Source of the DNA: Chloroflexaceae bacterium
GTDB taxonomy: Bacteria > Chloroflexota > Chloroflexia > Chloroflexales > Chloroflexaceae
DNA length: 42,197 nucleotides
Direction of reading: 5' to 3'
Assembly (NCBI GenBank): GCA_012032475.1
Contig: JAAUSY010000014.1
Location: 1 to 42,197 of the forward strand
Shown one piece after another: positions 8,038 through 15,652 of the stretch. Under the pieces are notes generated by a model that worked only from the letters and a program-made list of their open reading frames with translations, was not told the DNA's origin and made no database searches. The translations under genes and the position numbers were made by a program. Every line of letters begins with the position of its first letter. Position 1 is the first letter of the stretch.

Positions 8038-8423
8038 GGAGTCAGCGCTCCCCGCAGTCCGCGTTTGACGGCCTCTTGTAACGCCTGGGCTTTGCGGAGC
8101 AACCCGGCATGGTAGTGACGCATCAGATGGTGCAATTCCCTGCGTTCATCGTCAGAGAGTACGCCGGCCTGCTGGCGGTCGAGCAAGTGAGAAAGCTGCT
8201 GTGCTCTGGTTGGTTCCATCTGCATATCGGCCAGGGCCAACACCGCTTCGTCTGAAAGTTCAGCCAGCAACGTTCCCATTTCGTCTTCAGCAAGAAGGTT
8301 CAGCAGCGAGAGTTCAATGGTCGTTGCAAGAATATCCACCACGCTTCGGCCTGTCATACTTGCCAGGTTTTCAGCGCGTCCATAAACGGTATCAGGCAGC
8401 GTTATCGTTACCTGGGTACTCAT
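8034..8423 (-). CDS. Small RHH-like partner of the HNH nuclease
   Basis: A 129-residue protein. The N-terminus S-T-Q-V-T-I-T-L-P-D-T-V-Y followed by a helix (GRAENLASMTGRSVVDILA) resembles the strand-helix start of ribbon-helix-helix (CopG/antitoxin-like) proteins. The rest is predicted helical and acidic to mixed in charge, with LSDDERRELHHLMRHYHAGL near residues 88-107. Its ATG overlaps the nuoB stop codon by one base (TAATG), and its own stop overlaps the HNH start (ATGA). Production is therefore coupled on both sides. It may regulate or restrain the nuclease, or help it find DNA; no function is established, and the RHH call rests on pattern only. Confidence 0.6.
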   Translation of the reverse strand: MSTQVTITLPDTVYGRAENLASMTGRSVVDILATTIELSLLNLLAEDEMGTLLAELSDEAVLALADMQMEPTRAQQLSHLLDRQQAGVLSDDERRELHHLMRHYHAGLLRKAQALQEAVKRGLRGALTP

Positions 8424-8998
8424 TATCTCTCCACGTTGCGGGTATCGGACCGCGGGTTCCCTGACCCCTGACGCTCGGTGACGGTATCATGGCTGAAGCC
8501 GGACAAGGCCGGCGCTTCCTTCTTGCCCGTGAGTGTCTCGCGCTTGACCTTTTCGAACAGCATCATGATGCCGTCTATGAGCGCCTCCGGGCGTGGCGGA
8601 CACCCCGCTACATACACATCTACGGGGACGATTTCATCCACGCCGGGCACGATGGCGTAGTTGTTGTAGACCCCGCCACACGAGGCACAGTCGCCCATGG
8701 AGATGACCCATTTGGGGTCGCTCATCTGGTCGTAGAGGCGGCGCACCACGGGGGCCATCTTGCGCGAGAGCCGGCCGGACACGATCAGCAGGTCGGCCTG
8801 GCGCGGCGAGGGCCGGTTGATCTCCATCCCGAAGCGGCTCAGGTCGTAGTTACTGGCCTGCGCCGACATCATCTCGATGGCGCAGCAGGCCAACCCGAAG
8901 GTGAGCGGCCACATGGCGTTGGTGCGGCCCCAGTTGATGGCAGCCTCCAGGGTGGTCGTCACCAAGCCCATCCCCCCGGCTTTTTGCTCTAGTCCCAT
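8423..8998 (-). CDS. nuoB: NADH-quinone oxidoreductase subunit B (PSST-type, 4Fe-4S N2)
   Basis: NuoB carries the N2 [4Fe-4S] cluster that passes electrons to quinone. The cluster ligands are visible: the tandem cysteines in [11 protein letters not shown], the Cys of GDCASCGG and the Cys of [11 protein letters not shown]. Other conserved stretches are [21 protein letters not shown] and [20 protein letters not shown]. The start was set at the ATG at 8998, which overlaps the nuoA stop codon by ten bases and has AAAGGGG upstream. An upstream ATG at 9019 would lie further inside nuoA. The last 25 or so residues form a variable tail. The stop codon overlaps the next gene by one base. Confidence 0.95.
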   Translation of the reverse strand: MGLEQKAGGMGLVTTTLEAAINWGRTNAMWPLTFGLACCAIEMMSAQASNYDLSRFGMEINRPSPRQADLLIVSGRLSRKMAPVVRRLYDQMSDPKWVISMGDCASCGGVYNNYAIVPGVDEIVPVDVYVAGCPPRPEALIDGIMMLFEKVKRETLTGKKEAPALSGFSHDTVTERQGSGNPRSDTRNVER

Positions 8999-9345
8999 TT
9001 CAGTGCCCCTTTCTTCCATTCATAGGCAAACCCGGCCATCAGGATGGCGAGAAAGACCCCCGCTGCCACCAGGCCAGCAGCGCCTAGCTCCCGAAAGACC
9101 AGGGCGTAGGGGAAGAGGAATACCACTTCGATATCGAAGACGATAAACAGCATGGCGACGAGGTAGAACTTGACCGGGAAGCGGCGCATGGCCGGGCCAA
9201 TCGGCTCCATCCCCGATTCGTAGGGGGCCAGTTTGCGGGCCCCTGGCTTCTGCGGTCCGAGTTGCGATGAGAGCACGATGACAAAGACGGCAATGAAGAC
9301 CGCCAGAAGGAAAAGAACCAGGATGGGGACATACGGTGTCAGCAT
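8989..9345 (-). CDS. nuoA: NADH-quinone oxidoreductase subunit A
   Basis: NuoA is a small membrane subunit of complex I with three transmembrane helices. The 118 residues show an N-terminal helix ([20 protein letters not shown]), then the conserved loop [33 protein letters not shown] forms the second helix, and a third spans about 88-110. The family-typical [10 protein letters not shown] is present. It is the first gene of the operon. A good promoter lies about 75-100 bases upstream (9419-9447), and its coding end overlaps the start of nuoB. Confidence 0.95.
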   Translation of the reverse strand: MLTPYVPILVLFLLAVFIAVFVIVLSSQLGPQKPGARKLAPYESGMEPIGPAMRRFPVKFYLVAMLFIVFDIEVVFLFPYALVFRELGAAGLVAAGVFLAILMAGFAYEWKKGALKWD

Positions 9346-9418
9346 ATTCTGCCTTTCTGAAATCGCTCTATTTCCTGAAACCCATGTATTTCAATTCGTC
9401 GGCTATGACGGTATCGGT

Positions 9419-9447
9419 ATAGTATTCATAATTGGCAGATCTGTCAA
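9419..9447 (-). promoter_or_regulatory. Sigma-70-type promoter of the nuo operon
   Basis: On the minus strand TTGACA (9442-9447) is followed after 17 bases by TACTAT (9419-9424). The nuoA start lies 73 bases downstream. The -35 box overlaps the stop codon of the preceding secreted-protein gene (9444), so the nuo operon can be transcribed both from here and by read-through from upstream. Confidence 0.7.
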
Positions 9448-10946
9448 TGGACCAGAGTCACATAGACGTCCACGCGCCTGCCGCTCGTTGTGCCTCGGAA
9501 GTGGAACCCATAGACCCCCGGCCCCAGGTCCGGCCCCGCAACAATATCCAGCACCGGTTCGTACCCGATGCGCCCCTGCCCGTCGGCGTGGGATGGGTCG
9601 GGGAGGAGCGTGTAGGCTCCGGCGGGGTTGGTCATCCAGAACTCCGCGGCCTCATTGGGGAGCAGACCTTGCCCCCGAACCTGGAACACCGTGCCGATCC
9701 CGCCCTCGGTGGGGGTTGCCTGGCCGTTGACATTCGGCGGGCGAGGGGTGCCGGGGCCAGCGCGGAAGGCTCCTGTCACCTCGAAGGCGGCGGAACTCAC
9801 CTGCTTGCTCGTCATTCCCTCAGCCACCACGGTGTAAACCCCATCCGCCAGACCTTCGCTATCAACCCGCACCTGGACGATGCCGCTGCGGTCCATCTGA
9901 ATGGCAGCAGAATCAAGGGAACGGTGCTCTCCCTGCGGGGTCGTCACCCACGCTGCCACCGCTTCGTCCGGGTGATATCCGCCGGCCATCAGGGTAAACG
10001 AGGAGCCAGACGGGGCAGCCAGCGGCATGACGAAGGCATGTTCTGATGATGGGAGGCGGTGGTGGAGGTGGATGACCTGCCCCAGGACCGTGTCAGTCGC
10101 TGTCTCCGTCCCCGTTCCGGCTGCGGGCGCGAGGGAGGCAGCAACCGGTTGCACGGCGGGGGCAACTGGTTCCCACGAAACAAGCAACGGAGCCTGCCAG
10201 CCGGGGGGGAGCGTGCCCGGCGCGGCGGTCGGAGGCAGCGGCGCTTGCAGTTCGGGCGGAGCCATGCGGCGGCCCAGGTTTGCCAGGAAGACGCGCTGGC
10301 CGGGCGGATATTCGGGGCGATATTCGAAGCGGGCCCGCTCGAAGTACTGCACGGTCCGGTGTGTCCCATCCGGGAGCATCTCACCGATTTCTTCGCTCAG
10401 CGGCAGGCCAAAGATACGTTCTCCTCCGCGAGTTTCCCAGATTTCCTTGAACCCGTATTGCACGATGTGTTGGGTTTGCGGAAAGTAGTGCCAGTGGGGG
10501 CAGTCTGCCACGGGCGGCGTGGTGCGGAAGGAACGCCCCTCGCTCCATTCGGCTCCGAGCCGGCCCAGCGCCACGTAGGGGCGTCCGTCCAGTTCGGTCA
10601 GTTCAAAGCGGGCGCGTTCAAAATACTGGGTGGTGCGCCCGGTGGTCGGGGAGACATACGCTTCGGTGATGGGGAGGCCAAAGACCTCAATGTTCCCGTG
10701 GGTTTCCCAGAAGAAGAGAAAGAACCCGCTCGCGTAGTGCCCGGTTTCTGGAAAGTAGCGGGCATACCCCTGCGCCTGAGTCTGGCCTCCCCCCAGGCCA
10801 CTGGTCGCCAGCACTAGCCACAACCCCAGGGCTATCAGCCATCCGGGCAAACGCCACGGGCCGTCGGGGATGAACCCATGGGAGACATCCCGCACCCAGG
10901 TGGATACGTTCAGACGAAACGCTGGTCTCTCGCTGCTGTCATTCAT
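9444..10946 (-). CDS. Secreted FWE-FG-P repeat protein, paralog 1 of 3
   Basis: A 500-residue exported protein with a long N-terminal region and a hydrophobic segment at about 34-50 (signal or anchor). Two repeats follow. The first (about 63-150) has YFPETGHYASG, FFWETHGNIEVFGLP and TQYFERARFEL; the second has FPQTQHIVQYGFKEIWE, RIFGLPLSEEI and TVQYFERARFEY. The spacing of FWE..G...FG.P..E recalls LGFP-type cell-wall repeats, but this is not certain. The C-terminal half is proline-linked and contains two Ig-like stretches (FTLMAGGYHPDEAVAAWVTT; FQVRGQGLLPNEAAEFWMTN). It is the third of three neighbouring paralogs on this strand. Just before the start codon a 14-base unit is duplicated (10947-10974). 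The molecular role is unknown. Confidence 0.6.
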   Translation of the reverse strand: MNDSSERPAFRLNVSTWVRDVSHGFIPDGPWRLPGWLIALGLWLVLATSGLGGGQTQAQGYARYFPETGHYASGFFLFFWETHGNIEVFGLPITEAYVSPTTGRTTQYFERARFELTELDGRPYVALGRLGAEWSEGRSFRTTPPVADCPHWHYFPQTQHIVQYGFKEIWETRGGERIFGLPLSEEIGEMLPDGTHRTVQYFERARFEYRPEYPPGQRVFLANLGRRMAPPELQAPLPPTAAPGTLPPGWQAPLLVSWEPVAPAVQPVAASLAPAAGTGTETATDTVLGQVIHLHHRLPSSEHAFVMPLAAPSGSSFTLMAGGYHPDEAVAAWVTTPQGEHRSLDSAAIQMDRSGIVQVRVDSEGLADGVYTVVAEGMTSKQVSSAAFEVTGAFRAGPGTPRPPNVNGQATPTEGGIGTVFQVRGQGLLPNEAAEFWMTNPAGAYTLLPDPSHADGQGRIGYEPVLDIVAGPDLGPGVYGFHFRGTTSGRRVDVYVTLVH

Positions 10947-10974
10947 TGCTCTGCCATCACTGCTCTGCTATCAC
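10947..10974. repeat. 14-bp tandem duplication at a start codon
   Basis: TGCTCTGCCATCAC (10947-10960) is followed directly by TGCTCTGCTATCAC (10961-10974), differing at one base. It occupies the place of the ribosome-binding site of the secreted-protein gene that starts at 10946. Confidence 0.7.
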
Positions 10975-10983
10975 TGCGGTCAA

Positions 10984-12735
10984 TCAGTCCCGCGGAATGA
11001 AGCTGGTCCTGGTCGTATATCGGTTCCCGCCGTAGAGCGTCTCCACATCCACCCACACGCGAGAATCCACCTCGTCCTCATCATCACGGACTCTGAACTT
11101 CAGTTCGGCCACCCCGTTGCTGTTGGTTGTCTCCGGGCCGATGTCCGAGTCCGTTTCTTCATACCGGAGGGTTGCCCGAACTTCGGCCCCCCAGACTCCC
11201 TTGCCATCCTGAACAAACTGGACACACAGCCGGGTGGTGTGGCCTATTTGCGGGTCATCGTTGGTCATCCAGGCGTGGAGTCCCTCGCCAGGGGTCGGGG
11301 CGTTTTCGGCACACTCCCCGGTCGCTTTTGTTGCGGGCGGCACCTCCGGGGTGGGTTGGGCGGGGGCAGCGCTGTCTATTCGGAAGTAGGCGATAGACTG
11401 GTTTTTGCTGTCGCGGCCCTGGGCGGTCATCGCCCAGACCCCATTCTCAAACCCCCTGGAGTCTATGCGGATATTCTCGTGGGACAGGTTACCGTCGTCG
11501 CTGGCGCTGGCATCCCCTGGGAAGTCCCTGGCCTGGCCGCCCGGCGTGGTCAACCAGAAGATAACGGTCTCGTTTTTGCGGAAGCCGTGGGCATCGAACT
11601 GGAAGATAGTGCCCGGCGGCCCGGCTTCGGGCGCGATGCTCGCGTTCGTGTTCGCCGGTGCCCAATCTCGCCCTTGTGGTTGGGAGGGAACCGGGGCGGC
11701 AGCGACGGGAGCTGGTCCGCCGACCTGGAAGTAGGCCACAGCGGTGCGCTTGCTGTCTCTGCCCTCGGCGGTCGTGGCCCAGACTCCGCCCATGAAGCCG
11801 TCGGAATCAATCGTGATGCGGTCTACCAGGTAGCCATCGCGGTTGGTGCTGGCATGGTCCTTCAAACTTTTCGTCGTGCCATCGGGGGCCGTGAGCCAGA
11901 TGGCAACTTTTTCGCCAGAGGCAAAGCCCTTGGCCTCAAAGATGAACTTCGTGCCCGGGTCGCCCCACTGCGGTTCGACAACGGCGTTGGAGTTTGCCGG
12001 GAGCACCGGGCCAGATGGGGTAGCCGGCTGGGCCGGTTGGGCCGGCGGCTGCGGAGCGGAAGGGGTGCTTCCGGGAGCGGCGTCCGGGGGCAGGGGTGGC
12101 AGCAACTCCGGGGGAGCCAGGAAGCGGCCCAGGGCAGTCAGAACAACGCGTTCGCCGGGCAAGAACTCCGGCCAGTATTCGAAGCGCACCCGCTCGAAGT
12201 ATTGCACGGTTCGCATCTGCCCATCGCCGGTGACTTCCATAATCTCGTCGCTGATGGGCCAGCCAAAAATGCGTTCGGCTCCGTGGGTTTCCCAGATTTC
12301 CTTAAACCCATACTGGATGATGTGCTGAGTCTGTGGGATGAAGCGGCGTTGCGTGGTTGGTTCAATCGGTGCGAAGGTTTCGAAGGTGCGCCCGGCGGTT
12401 GCCTCTGCGCCCAGGTTGCCAAGCTCAACGCCATATTGCCCATCCCGCTCGACCAGTTCGAAGCGGGCCCGCTCGAAATACTGGGTGATGCGACCAGTGG
12501 TGCCCGACCAGTATTCTTCGGTAATGGGATATCCAAAGGTATGGATGCTTCCCAGGGGTCCCCCGTTGGTTTCCCAGAAATAGCGGAAGGCTCCTCGCAA
12601 GAAGTGTCCGGTTTCGGCAAAATACCGGGTGTCCGTCTGGGCTTCTAGCCTGGAGCTGCGTCCCGGCAGACCGAGCGTCAACGCGAGGAAGATGACCAGG
12701 AGCACGAGGGTCCGTCTGGTGACACGCTGTTTCAT
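10984..12735 (-). CDS. Secreted FWE-FG-P repeat protein, paralog 2 of 3, with Ig-like tail
   Basis: A 583-residue secreted protein. The start is the ATG at 12735, preceded by AAAGGAG. A signal peptide (TLVLLVIFLALTLGLPG) is followed by the same two repeats as its neighbours: YFAETGHFLRGAFRYFWE with TQYFERARFELVERDG, then FIPQTQHIIQYGFKEIWE, RIFGWPISDEI and YFERVRFEYWPEF. A Pro/Ala linker leads to two similar Ig-like units, each centred on F-x-A-x-G-F-x-x-x-E-x-x-x-x-W-L-T (about 230-400). The C-terminal domain (about 470-580) has RLCVQFVQDGKGVWGAEVRA and a Tyr/Arg-rich end, resembling adhesin-type Ig folds. Nucleotide identity with paralog 3 is high in the repeat part. The role is unknown; display at the cell surface or in the medium is likely. 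Confidence 0.6.
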   Translation of the reverse strand: MKQRVTRRTLVLLVIFLALTLGLPGRSSRLEAQTDTRYFAETGHFLRGAFRYFWETNGGPLGSIHTFGYPITEEYWSGTTGRITQYFERARFELVERDGQYGVELGNLGAEATAGRTFETFAPIEPTTQRRFIPQTQHIIQYGFKEIWETHGAERIFGWPISDEIMEVTGDGQMRTVQYFERVRFEYWPEFLPGERVVLTALGRFLAPPELLPPLPPDAAPGSTPSAPQPPAQPAQPATPSGPVLPANSNAVVEPQWGDPGTKFIFEAKGFASGEKVAIWLTAPDGTTKSLKDHASTNRDGYLVDRITIDSDGFMGGVWATTAEGRDSKRTAVAYFQVGGPAPVAAAPVPSQPQGRDWAPANTNASIAPEAGPPGTIFQFDAHGFRKNETVIFWLTTPGGQARDFPGDASASDDGNLSHENIRIDSRGFENGVWAMTAQGRDSKNQSIAYFRIDSAAPAQPTPEVPPATKATGECAENAPTPGEGLHAWMTNDDPQIGHTTRLCVQFVQDGKGVWGAEVRATLRYEETDSDIGPETTNSNGVAELKFRVRDDEDEVDSRVWVDVETLYGGNRYTTRTSFIPRD

Positions 12736-12776
12736 GAGAGCGACTCCTTTATTTTCACCATGCAATCAGCATCAAA

Positions 12777-13589
12777 TCAATCAGCATCAAAAAGGACCTT
12801 CTGGATTTCGGGGAGCGGTTGCTCCGCCGGCGGAGGGGCCGCGGGTTGAACAGGTGGCGGAGTGCTAGGAGCCGCGCCGGGTGGCGCTGGCGGCAGGGTT
12901 CCGGGAGCCGCGCCGGGTGGCAGCGGGGTCATCAGGGCAGGCGGAGCCAGAAAGCGCCCCAGGGCGCTGAACACGACCCGTTCGCCGGGCGGAAACTCCG
13001 GCCAGTATTCGAAGCGCACCCGTTCGAAATATTGCACGGTCCGCATCCGACCATCGTCCGTCATCTCTTCCAGTTCCTCGCTGATGGGGTATCCGAAGAT
13101 ACGTTCGCTGCCGTGCGTTTCCCAGATTTCTTTGAAGCCATATTGAATGATGTGCCGGGTCTGAGAGAGATACCGTCGCTGGGCGGTGTCCTGGACGAGC
13201 GCAGCGGTAGGGAAAACCCGCCCGGCCGTCACCTCAAGCCCCAGGTTGCCGAGTTCAACGCGGTATTGCCCGCCCTGTTCGACCAGTTCGAAGCGGGCCC
13301 GCTCGAAATACTGGGTGATGCGGCCCGTCTCGTGCGATACGTACTCTTCCGTCAGGGGGTAGCCAAAGGTGTCGAGACCGCCCTCGGTTTCCCAGAAGTG
13401 GCGGAAGACCCCGCGGATAAAATGCCCGGTTTCCGGAACGTACCGTGCGTCGGTTTGCGCATACGAAACCACCACCGGGCCAGCGGTCAGCAGCAGCGGA
13501 AGCAGCAGAAGCAGCAGGATGATACCTGAAGATGAAACGACGGAAAGACTCCGAGATAGGCGCTGCATTCCAACAACCAGCCTGTTCAT
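12777..13589 (-). CDS. Secreted FWE-FG-P repeat protein, paralog 3 of 3 (short form)
   Basis: A 270-residue secreted protein consisting only of a signal peptide (IILLLLLLPLLLTAGPVVVS), the two FWE-FG-P repeats and a Pro/Ala tail. It lacks the Ig-like domains of its two paralogs. The start was set at the ATG at 13589, which has GAGGAGA nine bases upstream; the reading frame is open further upstream but that part looks non-coding. The repeat motifs are YVPETGHFIRGVFRHFWE and YLSQTRHIIQYGFKEIWE, with RIFGYPISEEL and VRFEYWPEFPPGERVV. It is the first gene of the tandem trio, behind a TATAAT-type promoter element. Confidence 0.6.
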   Translation of the reverse strand: MNRLVVGMQRLSRSLSVVSSSGIILLLLLLPLLLTAGPVVVSYAQTDARYVPETGHFIRGVFRHFWETEGGLDTFGYPLTEEYVSHETGRITQYFERARFELVEQGGQYRVELGNLGLEVTAGRVFPTAALVQDTAQRRYLSQTRHIIQYGFKEIWETHGSERIFGYPISEELEEMTDDGRMRTVQYFERVRFEYWPEFPPGERVVFSALGRFLAPPALMTPLPPGAAPGTLPPAPPGAAPSTPPPVQPAAPPPAEQPLPEIQKVLFDAD

Positions 13590-13611
13590 TCTTTCTTTCT
13601 CCTCGCCATTT

Positions 13612-13617
13612 ATTATA
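13612..13617 (-). promoter_or_regulatory. -10 box upstream of the secreted paralog cluster
   Basis: A consensus TATAAT on the minus strand lies 23 bases before the start codon at 13589. No good -35 hexamer is visible at the expected distance, so this is tentative. Confidence 0.4.
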
Positions 13618-13787
13618 CACGAAAGACCTGATTCGAAAAGCCATGGTTCTCCGGTGCCCTCTCTACTCAAACGCAACTTTCTTGCATCGTTGCACGTCCT
13701 ACCCCATGACGACGATGCTGGCATGCGATGCCAGACCAGCCGGTTAAGATTGAGCCTATTACGAAGTGACCCAGGAGAGAAGTTACG

Positions 13788-14465
13788 ATGCAAACGAAAG
13801 ACCCATACCATAGTCATAGTCATCGTCCCAGTTCATCTGCGCCCGGCCATGCCACGCAGGAAGAGCAAACGTGGTATTCATCGGCAGGGCTGACGACGCA
13901 ACGCCTGTCCGCCTATCCCCAGGTGGGCGCATCTCAGGAGCCGTCCGTGGGGGGTGTGCCGCCGGAGCGCGAGGAACCTGCTCCGAACGGCAACGGGACG
14001 AAACCGATCAGCCAGCGCAATACGATGGCGGCACTGGTGCTCATCGGGGCGGGGGTGCTGATGCTGCTGGGCCGCATCCTGCCCTCCGGCGGCCCGGTGC
14101 ATGGAGGCATGGTGCTGCTCACCATCGCGAGTTGTTTTCTCTTTTTTGCCCTCTGGAAACACGTCTATGGCCTGCTCATCCCTGGGTGCATCCTTGGGGG
14201 GTTGAGCGTCGGGGTGATGTTTGGCCCGGTGACCGGCGGGGCGTCGGTGTTGTGGGGGTTGGCACTGGGGTTTATGGCAATTCTGTTCGTTGGACGGACC
14301 CTGTTCAAACACCAGAGCCAGTGGCCCATCTACCCGGCAGTTCCGCTTTTTGCGGTGGGCATTGTGGTGGCAATGGCTCGCCTGCCTGGCCTGCTGGCCG
14401 GGGGGCTTATCTGGCTGCCGCTGCTGCTCATCGGGGCTGGTTTCTATCTGGGGTGGAAGAAGTGA
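13788..14465 (+). CDS. Multi-span membrane protein, function unknown
   Basis: A 225-residue protein. The N-terminal 75 residues are hydrophilic and probably disordered (His/Ser/Pro/Glu-rich). About five to six hydrophobic helices follow: AALVLIGAGVLMLLGRIL, GMVLLTIASCFLFFALW, LLIPGCILGGLSVGVMFG, VLWGLALGFMAILFVG, and two C-terminal segments around FAVGIVVAMARLP and GLIWLPLLLIGAGFYLGW. GGAGAGAAG precedes the ATG. The pattern resembles small bacterial membrane proteins of unknown function with a glycine-rich helical bundle; no catalytic motif was seen. It is followed after 21 bases by another small membrane protein gene, probably in one transcript. Confidence 0.6.
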   Translation: MQTKDPYHSHSHRPSSSAPGHATQEEQTWYSSAGLTTQRLSAYPQVGASQEPSVGGVPPEREEPAPNGNGTKPISQRNTMAALVLIGAGVLMLLGRILPSGGPVHGGMVLLTIASCFLFFALWKHVYGLLIPGCILGGLSVGVMFGPVTGGASVLWGLALGFMAILFVGRTLFKHQSQWPIYPAVPLFAVGIVVAMARLPGLLAGGLIWLPLLLIGAGFYLGWKK

Positions 14466-14486
14466 CGTAAGGAAGCAGGTGGGAGG

Positions 14487-14792
14487 ATGACCACAAAAAC
14501 CACCAGCGAGCTGGACCGGAAAGACCCTCAACGGGCGGTCTTTCCGGTGCTCCTCATTCTTGCCGCAATGTTGCTTGGGTTCGGGGTGACGCTGCTGCTG
14601 CTCAGTATGGCCTACGTGCGCGACCTGGGAACGCTGCGGCGTGCGCCCGAAGCCGTCTGGCTCTTCATCTGCGGGGTGCCCACCGACGACCCGCTGGCGC
14701 TACCGCTGCTGCTGTTGCTCGGAGGAGGCGCGGTGGTGGGGGGCGTGGGGGTTCTCGTGTTCAACCACTACCAGCACCGGCGCACCCGGTGA
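14487..14792 (+). CDS. Two-span membrane protein, function unknown
   Basis: A 101-residue protein with two transmembrane helices, FPVLLILAAMLLGFGVTLLL (about 19-38) and LALPLLLLLGGGAVVGGVGV (about 70-89), joined by a polar loop (YVRDLGTLRRAPEAVWLFIC) and ending in basic residues (HYQHRRTR). The ATG has GGGAGG seven bases upstream. It lies 21 bases after the preceding membrane-protein gene and is probably co-transcribed with it. I do not recognise the family. Confidence 0.55.
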   Translation: MTTKTTSELDRKDPQRAVFPVLLILAAMLLGFGVTLLLLSMAYVRDLGTLRRAPEAVWLFICGVPTDDPLALPLLLLLGGGAVVGGVGVLVFNHYQHRRTR

Positions 14793-14838
14793 GGCGGGAG
14801 ACGGGGTGAGGGATGCGGGGCGAACAACGCCTCGAAAG

Positions 14839-14869
14839 AGCATAGCGCCTGGAGCTATGGAGCTATGCT
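14839..14869. repeat. Inverted repeat just upstream of the tatA promoter
   Basis: AGCATAGC (14839-14846) and GCTATGCT (14862-14869) form perfect 8-bp arms around 15 bases. It lies between the end of the upstream gene and the -35 box at 14874. It could act as an RNA hairpin ending the upstream transcript, although no U-tract follows, or as an operator. Confidence 0.45.
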
Positions 14870-14873
14870 ATTG

Positions 14874-14901
14874 TTGACAGATATCACCAGCGCGGTATAA
14901 T
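14874..14901 (+). promoter_or_regulatory. Near-consensus sigma-70 promoter of tatA
   Basis: TTGACA (14874-14879), a 16-base spacer, then TATAAT (14896-14901). Both hexamers are perfect. The tatA start codon lies 126 bases downstream, leaving a leader of about 115 bases in which no further structure was recognised. Confidence 0.8.
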
Positions 14902-15026
14902 GGCAGCTATCCATGGTCAGCAGTCTTCGAACCAACCGCGAGCAGAAGCAAAACCATCCGAAGTGCCATTGATGGGATAAACTGATGAATTGATGATGCG
15001 AACGTAGAAAATGAAGGAGAGCACCT

Positions 15027-15209
15027 ATGAGTCTCGGACCCTGGGAATTGTTAATTATCCTTGCCATTGTCATTGCTATCTTCGGGGCAAGCAGAATAGC
15101 CGGTCTTGGAGCCGCTCTTGGTGGCAGCATCCGCGAGTTTAAGAAGGCGGTCCGCGAAGATGACCCCTCCTCAGCCACCACTCCCGACCAGGTAGACAAA
15201 ACCAGCTAA
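15027..15209 (+). CDS. tatA: Twin-arginine translocase subunit TatA/E
   Basis: TatA forms the protein-conducting assembly of the twin-arginine export system. The 60 residues show the family pattern: a short N-terminus, one transmembrane helix ([20 protein letters not shown]) with the conserved Glu and the FGxxR hinge, then an amphipathic helix ([16 protein letters not shown]) and a short acidic tail. GAAGGAG precedes the ATG. No tatC is in the window, so it must be elsewhere. The gene has its own strong promoter and is followed without any gap by a small helical protein gene. Confidence 0.9.
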   Translation: MSLGPWELLIILAIVIAIFGASRIAGLGAALGGSIREFKKAVREDDPSSATTPDQVDKTS

Positions 15210-15584
15210 ATGGCAGAACCCTTGAGCCTGATTGATGAAGCCCGTGAGGGGATTGCCCAGGGGCACGCACTGAGCCGGAACCAGGCGCAGGCGCTCCTTG
15301 ATGCCTACAACCAGGCCTCTTCTGAGGTTGAACGGTTGCAACACCGTGTTGGAGACCTGGAGTTTCACTTTGAGGTGTTCCAACACCTCGTGGTTGACCG
15401 CAAGGTATTGATTGAAAAGCTGGCTGAGCTTGGGTTGCAGATTTACAGCGCCCCGGACCCCAGCACCGGTAGCTGGCACTGGGCCTGGCGCTGGCGCGAA
15501 GACGAATCGCACAGCGGCTATGAAAGCTCAATCTCGGCGCTGATAGCCGCGGTCGAAGCCCTGTTGAAACTCCACCAGGGGTAG
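15210..15584 (+). CDS. Small helical protein following tatA, unknown
   Basis: A 124-residue soluble protein whose ATG directly follows the tatA stop codon. It is predicted mainly helical, with a coiled-coil-like stretch (QALLDAYNQASSEVERLQHR) at about 28-47 and a Trp-rich centre (GSWHWAWRWREDES). I do not recognise the family. Co-transcription with tatA is almost certain from the spacing; a functional link is possible but unproven. Confidence 0.55.
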   Translation: MAEPLSLIDEAREGIAQGHALSRNQAQALLDAYNQASSEVERLQHRVGDLEFHFEVFQHLVVDRKVLIEKLAELGLQIYSAPDPSTGSWHWAWRWREDESHSGYESSISALIAAVEALLKLHQG

Positions 15585-15652
15585 GTTCAGGCACGGTTAA
15601 GGCAAGGTAGAAGGTATGCGGAGGCAGGCAACGAACAAAGCGAGCAAGCTGT

